DNA of 64,000 nucleotides from Tetrastigma voinierianum (GCA_016808115.1 JAEQBH010003943.1:310001-374000), one strand, 5' to 3'; shown: positions 21,950 to 33,480, counted from the stretch's first letter. Notes: generated by a model not told the origin, from the sequence alone. Numbers and translations are program-made.

Positions 21950-24570
21950 AAACACTCACAACATCAACACCAGCTCTCGAACATGCGCGAACAATTCCGT
22001 GGATTCATTTTCATCTTCATCATCCAAATGGAGAGGTCTAACCTATCGGATTAATCGACATCCTCTTCTTCACCAAACTCCTACTAAATGTCGAGTAAAT
22101 CAAGGTACTCAAAGAACTTTATCCGACTCGCTTACATATCACGTATCTTTAGTTTCATGTTATAGTAACAAAAACTAATTGTCGAGCTTCAGGTAAGCAA
22201 GCTAATTTCTTTGTTTTGTATGTATTGTGAAAGAATGTGTTCTCACTTTCTCATTATGCCGAATAAGATGCAATTCGGGGAAAGAACTTTAATGGCCAAT
22301 TCACGTGGGAGTGGTCATACATGAACCACCATTCAGCTGCAATAAAAATAAGTAACATTCAGAATCTAATAATAACATGATAATAAGCTTTACTTTTAAT
22401 GTTTTAATGAGAAATAACACTAACCAAGAACCATTAAATCTCTTGAGGTTATTGCTGCTCTATCACCGAATCCTCTTTTCGCATCTCAAAAAATTATAAG
22501 ATGTGAATTGAAAATATACATGTCAAATCAGTATAAGTGTAAGTGTAACCAATTAAATTGAATCAATTAATTAGGAATCAGAACTAATCGATGTACCTCA
22601 TTTCCAAAATTACCAATGTCCGAAGGGTAGAAGATAATTCGCAAATAGTTCGTGGAATTGTACTGAGTAACCTGTATCACACCTCTACTTCTATATTGAA
22701 ATCTTGGATTCAAATAATATGCTACAAAAGTGATTTAGAATTAGTATGTCATAAAAGGAAAATAATATACATTAAGTGTGATTAAGATATTCGCTTAGTT
22801 ACCCGCTGCATGAAGAGGATGTCTGAGGGTTCTATCCCAACACCATGATGATCGCTCACCCACCTTCGCATCAGCTGATGTAAATTTTGTTTCATTACCC
22901 AAATCAACTCATACACAAATGGTATCATTGGGACGACTTCGTAATCAACAATGCGAAGAACTCAGAGACAAGGGGCTCATAGATTGATACTAGCTTAGAG
23001 ACCTTCTCCCAATATGTATGATCAAACATGAGCACTTCAACCTCATGTCCAATGGTCGATCAACTAAGCTTGTGAGAAGCCCATTCATCACTAATAAAGA
23101 TCTTCTTCAAATCATCCCTATTTTTTAGAAGACTTTCTAGGGCGATGTAATTTTTTCAGAAATCTGCCCCTGACGCACAATATCTCCACCATTGCATCTT
23201 TCTCACTTTCGCAGCAACCAACCATGGAAGTAGATGAAGTCGTGATTTGCGTGCATTGGTAATTAATTCGAAACTTAGCTCTTTTTACCAATGTCTTCAA
23301 ACACAAAGTCAATGCAACAGAGTCGCGTACGTGAGTCCAATATAAATTGTACTTCTTCATTAGCAACTTTCGCCTTCACAAATGCCGATCCATCGTTCGT
23401 ATCAATTTGCACAACATTTGCTTCCACCAACTTCCTTGATCACGCCCTTCAACAAACCGCAGAATATTTTTGTCTTTTATCTTGCCTGGATGAACAACTA
23501 GACTCAGGAATATTGTGCCTTTCGAATATACCATGAAATTAATAATGCTCAATTCTCAGGCCCGGTCCATCCATCGCATACAATCGTACACCCATAAGTC
23601 TTCCATTTCTTCCGATGTTCACATAATCTTCATGTCTTTATACTCCATATCCAAGTATTTGTTTTTTATTCATATGGAGATGGTGGCTCTATTCCCATGC
23701 CTACAAGTAGAATTAATGGAATTTAATTATCTAGTTTTCAATTATAATATAAAGATAATAATTTATTAGAAAGCGAAAAGTGATTATCACATACCAGCTT
23801 GTGCACCAAATAATCATGTTCTTGAAGTTGTGAGTACGCTTTGTGAGGCCTTGGCTCACCGTATATGAAGAATTTCTTGATTAGTCGGCCCATCGTTTCT
23901 TTGATTGCACCACCTTTGAAAAGATTTTTAATGTTCTTTTGTCTTGCTGCCGAAGATTTGTATAATGATGGAGCAAGAGATGGTGAAAGATCTAATTGTC
24001 TCACACTTTGAGATCTTTGCATGCGCCTTGTTGGATTAATCGGTTGCGATTGAAAATTCCAGCACTGTTCGCGATATCACCGATTAAATCAAAGTAAATT
24101 CGTTTATTTTATAAAAATTAATTTAATTTAAATATTTACCCATTTTTCTTTTGCCTCTCATAAATCCTTCTTCTTATTGTCGGTTCCATTCAGTAGCTTT
24201 TAATGCCGCGACATCTTTGCTCGAAAAATCAGCTCTTTCATGAAGTCATGTCCTTTGGATACGTATACATCTTCCCTCTTCTTCCTCCTCATCCTCATCA
24301 TCATGATGAGATGTCTATCGCGTCCCCATTGTGCCTCTCGTAGTTCGTGGCAATTTCTTCTATATCAGCTGCTTTCTTCGCTTTTTCTTTATTTTTAAGT
24401 CACAAGTTGTTTCGATTCTTTGTTTAAGCCAGGAGAAACTGTTTAAATGTTTTTGTATTAGAGTGGGGATCCGAATGTGATAGGTGATATTTAAAGCGAG
24501 TGATCCGCGTAACTGTCGCTGGCAGCGGTAATTAAATCTTGTCATAGATTTATTCACTATATGTGATCTG
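21950..24570 (-). pseudogene. hAT transposase (BED finger, DUF659-like), broken
   Basis: Minus-strand remnant of a hAT transposase, which cuts and pastes its own element. A BED-finger tail is seen near 24500-24450 as ITRFKYHLSHSDP. A basic/acidic linker follows. The DUF659 start is near 23960-23880 (RQKNIKNLFKGG, then IKKFFIYGEPRPHKA). The RNase H-like core is near 23360-23120 (WTHVRDSVALTLCLKTLVKRAK), and FDHTYWEKVSKLVSIYEPLV-like sequence follows at about 23030-22960 in another frame. A WDRTLRHPLHAA block lies near 22845-22810. Below about 22140 similarity fades and the C-terminal hATC dimerisation region was not found. Frameshifts and stops are many; introns cannot be told from decay. Confidence 0.82.
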
Positions 24571-24836
24571 AATCTTCCATCGCTGGATCTCGGCCTCTGA
24601 TATTACTTAACAAGCCAATCCCTATTATTATCTGATTGAGAAATGAATTTATTTTCGTATAAAACTCTGATTTATTATATATATACACAATATTAACTAA
24701 TATATAACTTAATTTAAAATGATAACTAACATGAAAGATTAATTAATTTATTAATAGCCATACATAATATTAACTAATATACTCTTCCAATTCAAATATT
24801 ATTAACTAACATGAAAAGTTAATTAATTAATATATT

Positions 24837-25290
24837 ACTAATATATAGTTATTTTAAGAATACATTACTATTAGAATTTATTATACTATATAAAACTATA
24901 GTATTATATGATATTTACCTTAAACTAATATATATTTGTATTTTATGAAATTTATAATCAATGTGAAATTATAAAAAAAACTAATATATAGTTATTTTAA
25001 GAATACATTACTATTAAATTTATTATACTATATAAAACTATAGTATTATATGATATTTACCTTAAACTAATATATATTTGCATTTTATGAAATTTATAAT
25101 CTAATGTGAAATTATAAAAAAACTAATATATAGTTATTTTAAGAATACATTACTATTAAATTTATTATACTATATAAAACTATAGTATTATATGATATTT
25201 ACCTTAAACTAATATATATTTGTATTTTATGAAATTTATAATCTAATGTGAAATTATAAAAAAAAAACTAATATATAATTAATATAAATA
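24837..25290. repeat. AT-rich tandem repeat, about 143 bp x 3
   Basis: Units begin ACTAATATATAGTTATTTTAA near 24837, 24980, 25122 and a partial one near 25267. Units are almost identical, so the duplication is recent relative to the decay of the transposase. It lies upstream of the transposase in the hAT element. Confidence 0.9.
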
Positions 25291-26516
25291 CAAAAATAAA
25301 TGTAAAACTATTAAGTACACAAAACATAAATACAATAAGTACATACCTTAATTAATCTTGTTGAAATTTGAAACTTGAACCCTTAAACACCAAAATTTCC
25401 ACCTTTTTTGGAGATATATAACAAAGAAAAATAAATTTGAGATGAAATGAAGATTGGATGAGTAGAGAGAGTTTGTGATAAAATTGAGTGATTTTGAAAG
25501 GTATTTATATAATTTTTTGGGGTCAAAAAAGCTATAGGATGGTCAGAATATATTTAAAATTTAATTCCTAGATTAGATTTAATTTTTGGTGAAAATACGG
25601 CCAGTTAGGTCTTCTTGCCCCAATAGATTGGGATCAATCTTTGGTAGTTGGATCAAGTTAAGATTTAAATTCTGGTCGTTGGATCAAAAATATGACCGTT
25701 TGATGGCATTTTAAATCCGGGTAAAATCTGGGCCGTTGGATCAAACCAGATTCAAATCTGGTCGTAGCCGTTGAAAAGGGGGTAAAATCTTGACCGTTGA
25801 ATCTTCTGCAGGATCAATCTCAGCCACACACGCAGCGACCGATATATCGGCGATATATCGACGAGAAATTGCCAAAAAAATCCCCCGCAGCGTCGCTCAG
25901 TCTTAGAAAGTCGTAGGAAATATTGGTCCTTTGGCGGAATATCAGCGATGTTTCACGGAATTTTTCGATTTTTTTTTTCCAATAAAACGATTTTCAATTG
26001 CAAAAATCGTGTCGATGGGCACCGATATGAGATATATCGGCGATATATCGGAAATTTCAAACACTGGATGAGACTATCATTTACACTCAATAGGTAATCC
26101 ATATGATTGTCTCATGGCAGGTCTCCACTGTACATAGCTACTCTTAGCAAGCATCCACATGTCTACTCTAATCAACTCATGATCATAGGTTATAAGATTC
26201 ATTGCTTGATCCAATCAAGGAGTATGACATGTGCTAGTTTGTCCGGATAAACAATGTCCAGTTTTGTTAATCCTATGACGACGGATAATTTAGATGTTAA
26301 CATAATTGTTGTACATGATAGGAATCTTATTATCATGATCTCATCATGATTTCTTTCATGCTATGTTATGTATCACGGACTTCATTAATTTAATTAAAGA
26401 TCTATATCAATTCAACATATGAATATCAAATTAATGAAAATGCATGTCATATTAAATAATATGCAATACGTATAATAAGTGCTAAGGGCGATTATCTTTG
26501 GAGCATTTCTCTAACA

Positions 26517-26732
26517 GGAGAGGGACCATGTGATGAAAATGAGATAGCATTATCAAGAAGCAAGGCTGGACCAAGGAGAAGATCTAGAAGAATTGGGCTG
26601 AACTTGAATAGTTGGACATTTCCCTTTGCTAGAATTAAGGATTTGTTATTCTGACCCATTGCATCCTCATAGTGATCACCATCAACTTCCACATGTAGAA
26701 CCTCAAAATTAGACCGCTCTGCATGTTGTCCA
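26517..26732 (-). pseudogene. LINE ORF1 internal piece
   Basis: A minus-strand open stretch beginning (W/M)EVDGDHYEDAMGQNN and ending SFSSHGPSP, the low-complexity C-terminal region of LINE ORF1 between zinc knuckle and ORF2. It is trapped between C1 (TSD GGAGA) and C2 (TSD GTCCA) and is the direct continuation of 32598-32914. No catalytic domain is expected here. Confidence 0.7.
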
Positions 26733-27091
26733 TGTTATAGAATGTGGATACAGAATATATGAACCAAGGCTTTGAGGCGTGAAGATCACTGTCTTTAAGG
26801 AATTAATGCCCCCACTATATAAACTATATTGCTGAAGGTTATGGCAAGATCCTTACGAGGATCTGACAAAGCCTAGAGACTGCGACTGACTCAATCCACG
26901 AGAATCTCTCTTTGAGAAAATTCTTGATAAGAAGAGTTGTTTTAAAGTACGAGAATGAGAGGAGGTTGGAGGAAGTAGTTTCAATGTCTAACTTCTTTGT
27001 ATATATAGAACACTTGAGCACCACTTTTAAGAAACAAGACATGTCTCGAAACATGAATAGTTCTGGCCCCATTGAATAAACGATTGTAACT

Positions 27092-27145
<54 letters not shown>

Positions 27146-27419
27146 TAAAAATATAAGAAATAATATTAATATTTTGAATTAGTATTTATTACGTGCCACG
27201 TGCTAAGTGCCAAATGCCATCATTAGACCTATAATATATTTATATATATAATTGTTCTAATTCACCAAATTTTGAAACAAATTTGGTTCCCTCCATATCT
27301 TACTCTTTCTCTGAATCTAAGAGAAGAGGACTATCACACTAATAAACTAAGGAAAATAAACTTTGCTTTTCCAATGAAAAGTAGGACTTGACTCTTTAAC
27401 ACATAACCTACATCTGACA
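26733..27419 (-). repeat. C2 left LTR (3' LTR)
   Basis: About 687 bp, matching the right LTR over its whole length, with an AT run at 27096-27139 and a TATATATA box near 26999-27006 (minus-strand promoter). Confidence 0.92.
27096..27139. repeat. (AT)n microsatellite in C2 left LTR
   Basis: About 44 bp of AT repeats; the allelic position in the right LTR is nearly twice as long. Confidence 0.95.
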
Positions 27420-27433
27420 ATCCCCTTAGGTTA
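27420..27433 (-). promoter_or_regulatory. C2 polypurine tract
   Basis: Minus strand AACCTAAGGGGAT directly before the LTR start TGTCAG. It is the expected plus-strand primer position. Confidence 0.8.
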
Positions 27434-27929
27434 TATGTTAAGTTTTATGCATATAGAAGGTATCTTTCGATTTAAACCATCTATTAGTGTGAGTATATCA
27501 AGACTTTGATCAAACAGTAGCAACCTTAAACCTTGGTTTATTTTGGCCTTTATTACAAAGCGGACATACCACACACATAAAACTCCTAATTTTAATTAGA
27601 ATTTCATCAGAATCAATTAATAGCACTATTATGGCCTTGTGCTACATCCTGTTATTCATGAACATGTACAAAAATATTCAAAAACTTTTGCTAGAGCGGC
27701 ACCACTCTAATGTTCATATAGGTGAAGATCCTAAATTTCAAACTTCATTAAGAGTATCATAACTCATCCTCCGACACTTAATTAGCATAATCTTGTAGGA
27801 CTAATAGAAAGTACAAACTCAATGCCTTCAACTTTTTAATAACTTATTATTACCGTTAAACTTATAACTATTTAAAATAGTAATAAGTTAGGTTACCGAT
27901 AAGCAAGTTTAATTAAAAGATCTTAGACC

Positions 27930-29200
27930 CATTCAAACTGCAGTACTTTTAATCAAATCTCTCGAGAGTCCTTTGGTAAAAGGGTCTGCTAACTTACAAG
28001 ATCTTATATAAATGATGGTAACAACACCATCAGTAATTAATTGCCTCACATATTCATGTCTTAGGCTAATATGTCTAAGATTTACTCCCATTATAAATCT
28101 TACTAAATGCCCTAGACATTGTTGCTTTACTATCACAGTATATGGAAATGGCTGGCATCGGTTGTGGCCACAACTTTATATCCAATAGTAAATTCCTCAG
28201 CCACTTTGCTTCCTTACACCTTTCTTTTGCAAGAGCTATAAGCTTCAGTTCCATAGTAGAATGAGCTATCACGAGTGCATTTCTTTGATGCCCAGCTTGA
28301 CCCCACCTCTATGTTAAAATCCATCTGAGGTTGATTTATTATCATTTGCACTAGTTATCCAACTAGCATCTGAATAACCTTCCACTACACTTGGAAAGGT
28401 ATTGTAAAATAATCCGTAGTTTATAGTTCTCTTTAAATAACCAAGTACCCTACCAATTGCTTTCCAATGATCAACACTAGGATTAATGGTAAACACAGAT
28501 AATTTACATGCGAAAAGCAATGTCAGGTCTTGTCTGATACATTGCATACATCAAACTTCCAATAGCACTTGCATATTCAATTTGGGCTACAACTCTACCA
28601 GAATTTTCAACCAACTTGGAAGAAACATCATATGGGGTATTTGCTTCTTTGATATTCAAATGTTTAAATTTAGTTAGTACTTTCTCAATGTAATGAGATT
28701 GTGAATGAAAACCCCCGCTATGTTACAACCTTGATACCAGATAGTATCTACCTCGTTAAATCTTTCATTTTAAATTGTGAGGATAGATATTTCTTTGTAT
28801 CTTGAACACCATCCATGTTAGTTCCAATAATGAGCATATCATCCACATAGAGACAAATTATCACTCCATAATTTTCTGCTAAATTTAGAATAAATACATT
28901 TATCGTGATATTGTCTTTGAAAACCATGTCTAAAGTCTGAGAATCAAACTTTCATGCCATTGCTTTGGAGCCTGCTTTAAACCATAAAGAGACTTGGTTA
29001 ACTTGCAGACTTTCTTTTCATTTCTTGGTAAAACAAAACCCTCAGGTTGCTCCATATAAACTTCTTCATCTAATTCCCCATTTAGAAAAGCTGTTTTGAC
29101 ATCCATTTGATGTACAAACAGATTATATAATGATGCTAATGCCAAAAGCACACGAATTGATGTAATCCTTGCCCACCGGGGAGCATAAATTATCAAAATA
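27930..29200 (-). pseudogene. C2 reverse transcriptase and RNase H
   Basis: Minus-strand copia RT/RH, which copies the element RNA into DNA. RT motif A is intact (QMDVKTAFLNGELDEEVYM near 29115-29060), followed by KLTKSLYGLKQAP near 28995. The YVDD box is intact (CLYVDDM near 28855-28830). RNase H blocks are STMELKLIALAKE near 28262-28225 and IYCDSKAT near 28148, and the C-terminal KLADPFTKGL lies near 27990. The domains are split over several frames, so no single product can be made. 27434-27930 between RH and the purine tract shows no ORF that I recognise. Confidence 0.88.
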
Positions 29201-30760
29201 ATCTATTCCCTCCTTTTTGTTTAAAACCCTTTGCTACTAGTCCTAGCTTTAAAAGGTTTGTAAAGATCCATCGATAATATTTTCTCCTAAAAACCCATTT
29301 CGTCAATTGGTTTAGAACTTGGAGGTAAGTCGACAATAATCAAGTATTATTACTAATCAATGAATCCATCTCATCATTGATTGCTTCAGCCTAAAAGCTA
29401 CATCCTACCAGAAGACATAGCTTCTTGAAATGTTTTAGGATCATCTTCTATATTCAATAAAATTGGTATTTAATTGAGTACAGTAGTCCTATCGCCTTCA
29501 ACAAGAAAAATAATAGATTGAGAAGAAATATAATATGGATGAAGATTCTTTTCTTTTCTAACTCTTTGGCCTTTTCTAACTTCAATAGGAAATTCGGAAT
29601 TTTTCTTTTTGTTGCTAGAACTAGGATCAACATCCTTATTAACAATATTGGTAGGTTCATTATTCGGATTAGAATCTTTAGGGATATTTTGTGAATAACT
29701 TTGAAATTTATTTTCTATAAAATCAACATCCCTTGATTCAACAATCACATTTGAACTGAGTCAATATTCGAGTAGCTTTAAATTTTCAGCATAGCTACAA
29801 AAATTCCTTTTAAAGCTCTTGGTCTCAATTAACTCTCTTAGGATGCGGAACCCTATAGAAAGCGAAGCATCCCAGGCTTCACAGATAGCTTAGATTTGGT
29901 TTTACATTTCCATAGTTCATATGGAGAAACTTTTGATTTCCTTGATGGAGATACATTATGTAGATATGGCAGTGAGTAATGCTTCTCCCCATAGATTTGT
30001 GGGCAATCTGGCATTTATAAGCATGGCATTAACCATCTAAACTAGTGTTATTCTTTAAATGCACTTGACCCATTTTGTTGTGGGGTGAAGATGGAGCGAT
30101 CAAACGATGTATTATTCCCGGTTCTTCACAAAATGAAGAGAATTCCACAAAAAAATACTCACCACCTCTATCACTTCTTAGGACTTTAATTTTCTTGTCC
30201 TTTTGATTTTCAACTTCAGATTTATACACCTTAAACATATCAAAAGCTTGATCCTTGTTTCTCATTAAATACATATGTAAATTTTGTAAAATCATCAATA
30301 AATGTAATAAAATATCTATTACCTCCTCTAGTTAACATACCATTTAGTTCACATATATCAGTATGTACTAATTCTAATAAACATGTAGTTCTTTCAACTT
30401 TTGGAAAAGGTTTCTTAGTCATCTTAGCCTGAATACATACTTGACAAGTTTGCATGCTATCTTGATCATAATTAATTAAGTCATGCGTTGCCATAAACTT
30501 TAAAGATCTAAAACTAATATGAGCCAAACGATCATGCCATAAAGATAAAGATAACTCAACAATATAAGCAGAACTAGGCATCTTATTATTAATAATACTT
30601 AGTTTAAACACACCATCACATGAATAACCCTTCCCCACAAACATTCCATTTTTGGACAGAATTAGCTTATCAGACTCTAAAACAACCTTAAACCCTTTCT
30701 TGTTCAATAAATTAGCAGACATTAGGTTCTTTCTTATATCGGGAACATATGGGAACATTG
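29200..30760 (-). pseudogene. C2 integrase and linker
   Basis: Minus-strand copia integrase. The zinc-binding part is SLWHDRLAH near 30490 and CQVCIQAKM near 30455-30430. The core has HTDICELNG (first Asp) near 30370, FITFIDDFTKF near 30325 and RSDRGGEYF (second Asp) near 30180-30155. The region of the catalytic Glu reads SPHNKMGQVHLKNNT, in which the usual NG-x-AER-KN motif is disrupted. A charged linker with polylysine and SSNKKKNSEFPIEVRKGQR near 29640-29590 leads to RT. Two frame changes are needed across the domain. Confidence 0.86.
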
Positions 30761-31080
30761 ACCAACGAAATTTTCTTAGAAGATGTGGTGTAACTACACT
30801 TCCTTTGCCCGCCCACTTTAAGCGGAATTATGATTTCCGTGAACCATCTCCATTGTCAACAATTTCGTAATCTTTGAAATGTGACTTGTTGTTGCACACA
30901 TGGTGTAGCACCGAGTCATACCACCGGTCATCGGACTTAGTGACGGCCCGACCATATGAGTTCGTGATCATTCGATATCTGAAATGCGAAACCATTGCCC
31001 GCAAGATTATTCAGTATACGCCTGTTAGATTTGCGTTGTTGGGTCCCGAGCATTATTAGACTTATATGCGTTGTTGGGTT
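30760..31080 (-). pseudogene. C2 protease remnant
   Basis: Minus-strand protease region with HVCNNK and an FKDYEIVDNGDGS stretch near 30890-30845. The active-site triad position reads DSV instead of DSG because of a small frame shift around 30915-30905. The linker WSMFPYVPDIRKNLMS near 30755 connects to integrase. Confidence 0.75.
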
Positions 31081-31868
31081 TCTGCTTCTTGAGTAATCTG
31101 CACTCAAGTTTGAAGTGCCCTTTTTCCCACGGAGTGATAAGCAAGTCTTTGCTTTGTTAAACTTCTTTGGGCCTGCATTTCGAAATTTGTCTCAGAAAAT
31201 TTTCTCTTGTTTCCTCCACCAGTTTTCTGCTTTCCTTCAATAATATTTACTTTTGTTGTAGATTCATTTGAGAATTTATTTGCTCATGACTGGTTTCCTC
31301 TTGTCACGGAGATGCTTTTGAATTTGTTCGAGAAAATGTTTTACGTAGTATGCGACTGATTTCTTCATGTAACCATTCGACTTGGAGGAAGTTTAGCAAT
31401 AATTCCTCGACTTATGGCAATGATTAGGAACCTCCCACTTTCATCTTTGAGTTTTGAAACTAAGATTTGTAATTCATGTACTTGGTCCATCACAGAAACA
31501 TTATCAACCATAGAAAACTCAAAATATTTCATAATAAGAAATCTCACACCTTGTTTCGTTATTGTATTTGAATTCGGTGCGACTCCGTATCTCCTTTACA
31601 GTATACTTAGTAAAAAGATCATATAGACGATCGGGAGATTGTTGAGAATATGTCTCTGCATAGTTCATCTTCTTCCGTTTGCTCCTATCTTTCTTCGTTT
31701 GTTCATCTTCATCAAGATTTAGAGAGACAAATCTGCAGTCACGAGATTCAATATATAGAAATCTTGAGGCTGATGAAGAAACATCATCTTATCCTTCAAC
31801 CCAGTAAAATTTGTTCCGTAGGTGATCGACTCCACGAACTCTTGATTCATTAAAGCCTTGGACTCCAT
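31081..31868 (-). pseudogene. C2 gag remnant
   Basis: Begins at an ATG at 31868-31866 (MESKALMNQEF), which matches typical starts of plant copia gag. A capsid-like block FSMVDNVSVMDQVHELQILV lies near 31520-31460. A zinc-knuckle half GHFKLECRLLKKQK lies near 31120-31085; its first two Cys are not seen in frame. Frameshifted. The ATG lies only 20 nt inside the LTR boundary, so the leader is extremely short. Confidence 0.82.
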
Positions 31869-31872
31869 GATA

Positions 31873-31886
31873 ATTAATTCCTTAAA
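31873..31886 (-). promoter_or_regulatory. Primer-site position of C2, complementary to its own LTR
   Basis: Two bases inside the 5' LTR end, where a tRNA-Met site is expected, the minus strand reads TTTAAGGAATTAAT. No tRNA 3' end that I know fits. The exact reverse complement of this 14-mer lies in the LTR of the same strand at 31950-31963 and is kept in the left LTR at 26794-26807 apart from nothing in the core. A fold-back primer is an inference. Confidence 0.5.
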
Positions 31887-32144
31887 AATGTTATAGAATG
31901 TGGATACAGAATATATGAACCAAGGCTTTGAGGCGTGAAGATCACTGCCTTTAAGGAATTAATGCCCCCACTATATAAACTATATTGCTGAAGGTTATGG
32001 AAAAATTCCTTACAAGATACAACAAAGCCTAGAGACTCCGCAGCTAACTCGAAGATCTCTTCAGAAATTCTTCAATAAGAAAGAGCGTTTTTAAAGTTTG
32101 AGAATGAGAGGTCGGGAGAAGTAGTTTCAATGCCTAACTTCTTG

Positions 32145-32152
32145 TATATATA
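32145..32152 (-). promoter_or_regulatory. TATA box of C2 5' LTR
   Basis: Minus strand TCTATATATACAAG, with an empty-looking leader of about 250 nt to the gag ATG. The same box lies near 26999-27006 in the other LTR. Confidence 0.6.
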
Positions 32153-32224
32153 GAACACTTAGGCACTTTCAAGACAAGACATGTCTCAACATGAATAGTT
32201 ACAACTGGCAATAGCGCTTGTAAC

Positions 32225-32227
<3 letters not shown>

Positions 32228-32311
<84 letters not shown>
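32228..32311. repeat. (AT)n microsatellite in C2 right LTR
   Basis: About 84 bp of uninterrupted AT repeats. Confidence 0.95.
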
Positions 32312-32313
<2 letters not shown>

Positions 32314-32592
32314 CGAAAATAAAAATATAAAAATAATATTAGTATTTTCGAATTATTATCCGTGCGCGTGCCACGTGCTAAGTGCCAAATGCCATCATTA
32401 AACCTATAATATATTTATATATATAATTGTTCTAATTCACCAAATTTTGAAACAAATTTGGTTCCCTCCATATCTTCCCTCTTTCTCCCAAATCTAAGAG
32501 AAAAGGACTATCCACACTAATAAACTAGGAAAAGAAACTTTGCTTTTCCAATGTGGGACTTCAACTCTTTAACACATAACCTACATACAACA

Positions 32593-32914
32593 GTCCATGC
32601 ACCCTAGAAAGCTTCTGATCCAATCTAATCTTTCCACCTGCATTCACCAACAAATCACGCCAAAAGATTAGAAGAACGTATCGGTGCAATGGGCCCTCCG
32701 CGCTTATCCAACATCCAAGGGCCGAAAGACTCTGTCACCTCCGGCTGGATATGTCCTGAACTTTCATGAGGAACTGGATCACTATCAATCGCCGGAGCAT
32801 GAACTGGATCATCGGACTCACTACGTACTTTGGGAGCATTGGGGCAAGTTTCTATCTAGTGGCCATATCTCCCACATTCAAAACAAATCAAGTACATACC
32901 TTCACATTTTATAC
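32593..32914 (-). pseudogene. LINE ORF1 zinc-knuckle piece
   Basis: Minus strand encodes a CCHC knuckle near 32890-32850, visible as ICFECGRYGH followed by ETCPN (C-X2-C-X4-H-X4-C, all ligands kept). One stop interrupts the knuckle between H and the last C side. Plant LINE ORF1 proteins have this knuckle right after the DUF4283 region, and the DUF4283 piece is found at 50728-51255 across the CACTA insertion. The rest is low complexity. It binds nucleic acid in the family. Confidence 0.82.
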
Positions 32915-32939
32915 CACTACAAGAAAAAACAAAAATAGT

Positions 32940-33480
32940 GATGGGAAATTCATTACAACCGGCTGCGTTTATGACTGACGACCGACTTTCTCCTCACATT
33001 GAATATTGGTCGTCACTAAATTTTGTGACGGAATTTTTTTCCGTCAAAAAATTTTGTGACGGATTTTCGACTAAATCGCTGAAATATTGTGACTTAAAAT
33101 AATTTCGCCACAAAAATTCGGCTGATGGAAAAGTGTTTCGTCGTTAAAATTGTGATTGGAAGTTTTGTCATTATTCCATCACAATTCTTTGTGACGGACG
33201 GTGATCACCGTCATAACTTTGTGACGAAAATAGTTTTCGTCACTAAATTTTCATCATGGAAATGTATTTCTGTCAAAAAATTGTGATAGAACAAAGGATA
33301 AAATCACCGCTAAAATTGTGACGAAGGTGATAGAAACTATCAGCAAATCGTGATCATTAATGACAAAACTATAATTTTGTGATGGATTAGCGATAGAAAT
33401 CCTTCACAATTTTGTGACGACTAGTGACAAAAACTGGCCAATAACGCTTTTGTCACTATTCCGTCACTATTATTTTTTGT
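32940..33480. repeat. CACTA left subterminal repeats
   Basis: Many direct and inverted copies of TTTGTGACGGA-type words, often paired as short stem-loops around AATTTTGTGAC. In known CACTA elements such sites bind the accessory transposition protein. Confidence 0.85.

Larger units (their letters stand above)
20958..26066 (-). mobile_element. hAT DNA transposon
   Basis: A 5.1-kb element with an 8-bp duplication GATGAGAC at 20950-20957 and 26067-26074, the size typical for hAT. The ends are weakly inverted: CAAGGGGATGAAAT on the left and, read inward from the right, CAGTGTTTGAAAT. Both subterminal regions repeat GATATATCG words. A minus-strand transposase pseudogene fills about 21.9-24.6 kb and a 143-bp tandem array lies upstream of it. 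The copy A LTR shows the empty site, where TATGATAAGACTATC is uninterrupted. Confidence 0.88.
1049..26516 (-). mobile_element. Ty1/copia element C1, with two LTRs and five insertions
   Basis: A copia retrotransposon on the minus strand with GGAGA target duplications at 1044-1048 and 26517-26521, both inside LINE ORF1. The left LTR (1049-8676) starts TGAAGGG and ends CTAACA; the right LTR (19711-26516) starts TAAAGGG (terminal G lost) and ends CTAACA. After removing later insertions each LTR is about 1.7 kb, long for copia. The interior in minus-strand order holds a degenerate tRNA-Met primer site, a long leader, gag, protease, integrase, reverse transcriptase and RNase H, then a purine tract. 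This gag-PR-INT-RT-RH order defines Ty1/copia. All frames are broken. An Angela-like lineage is possible from the LTR length but is not shown. Confidence 0.9.
19711..26516 (-). repeat. C1 right LTR (5' LTR), interrupted by hAT
   Basis: LTR sequence at 19711-20957 and 26075-26516, parallel to the left LTR. Ends in CTAACA followed by the GGAGA duplication. The first base pair of the canonical end is mutated (TAAAGGG instead of TGAAGGG). Confidence 0.88.
26733..32592 (-). mobile_element. Ty1/copia element C2, both LTRs present
   Basis: A 5.86-kb copia retrotransposon on the minus strand, flanked by GTCCA at 26728-26732 and 32593-32597. LTRs at 26733-27419 and 31889-32592 begin TGTTATAG and end GACA/AACA. 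The interior encodes gag, protease, integrase, RT and RNase H in copia order, with frameshifts. It is the only element in the window with two nearly equal LTRs and an uninterrupted interior. The polypurine tract AAGGGGAT is present. At the primer-binding position there is no tRNA-Met match; instead a self-complementary sequence is present (see findings). Confidence 0.93.
31889..32592 (-). repeat. C2 right LTR (5' LTR)
   Basis: About 704 bp. Minus-strand promoter TATATATA at 32145-32152; AT microsatellite at about 32228-32311. Ends AACA next to GTCCA. Confidence 0.92.
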
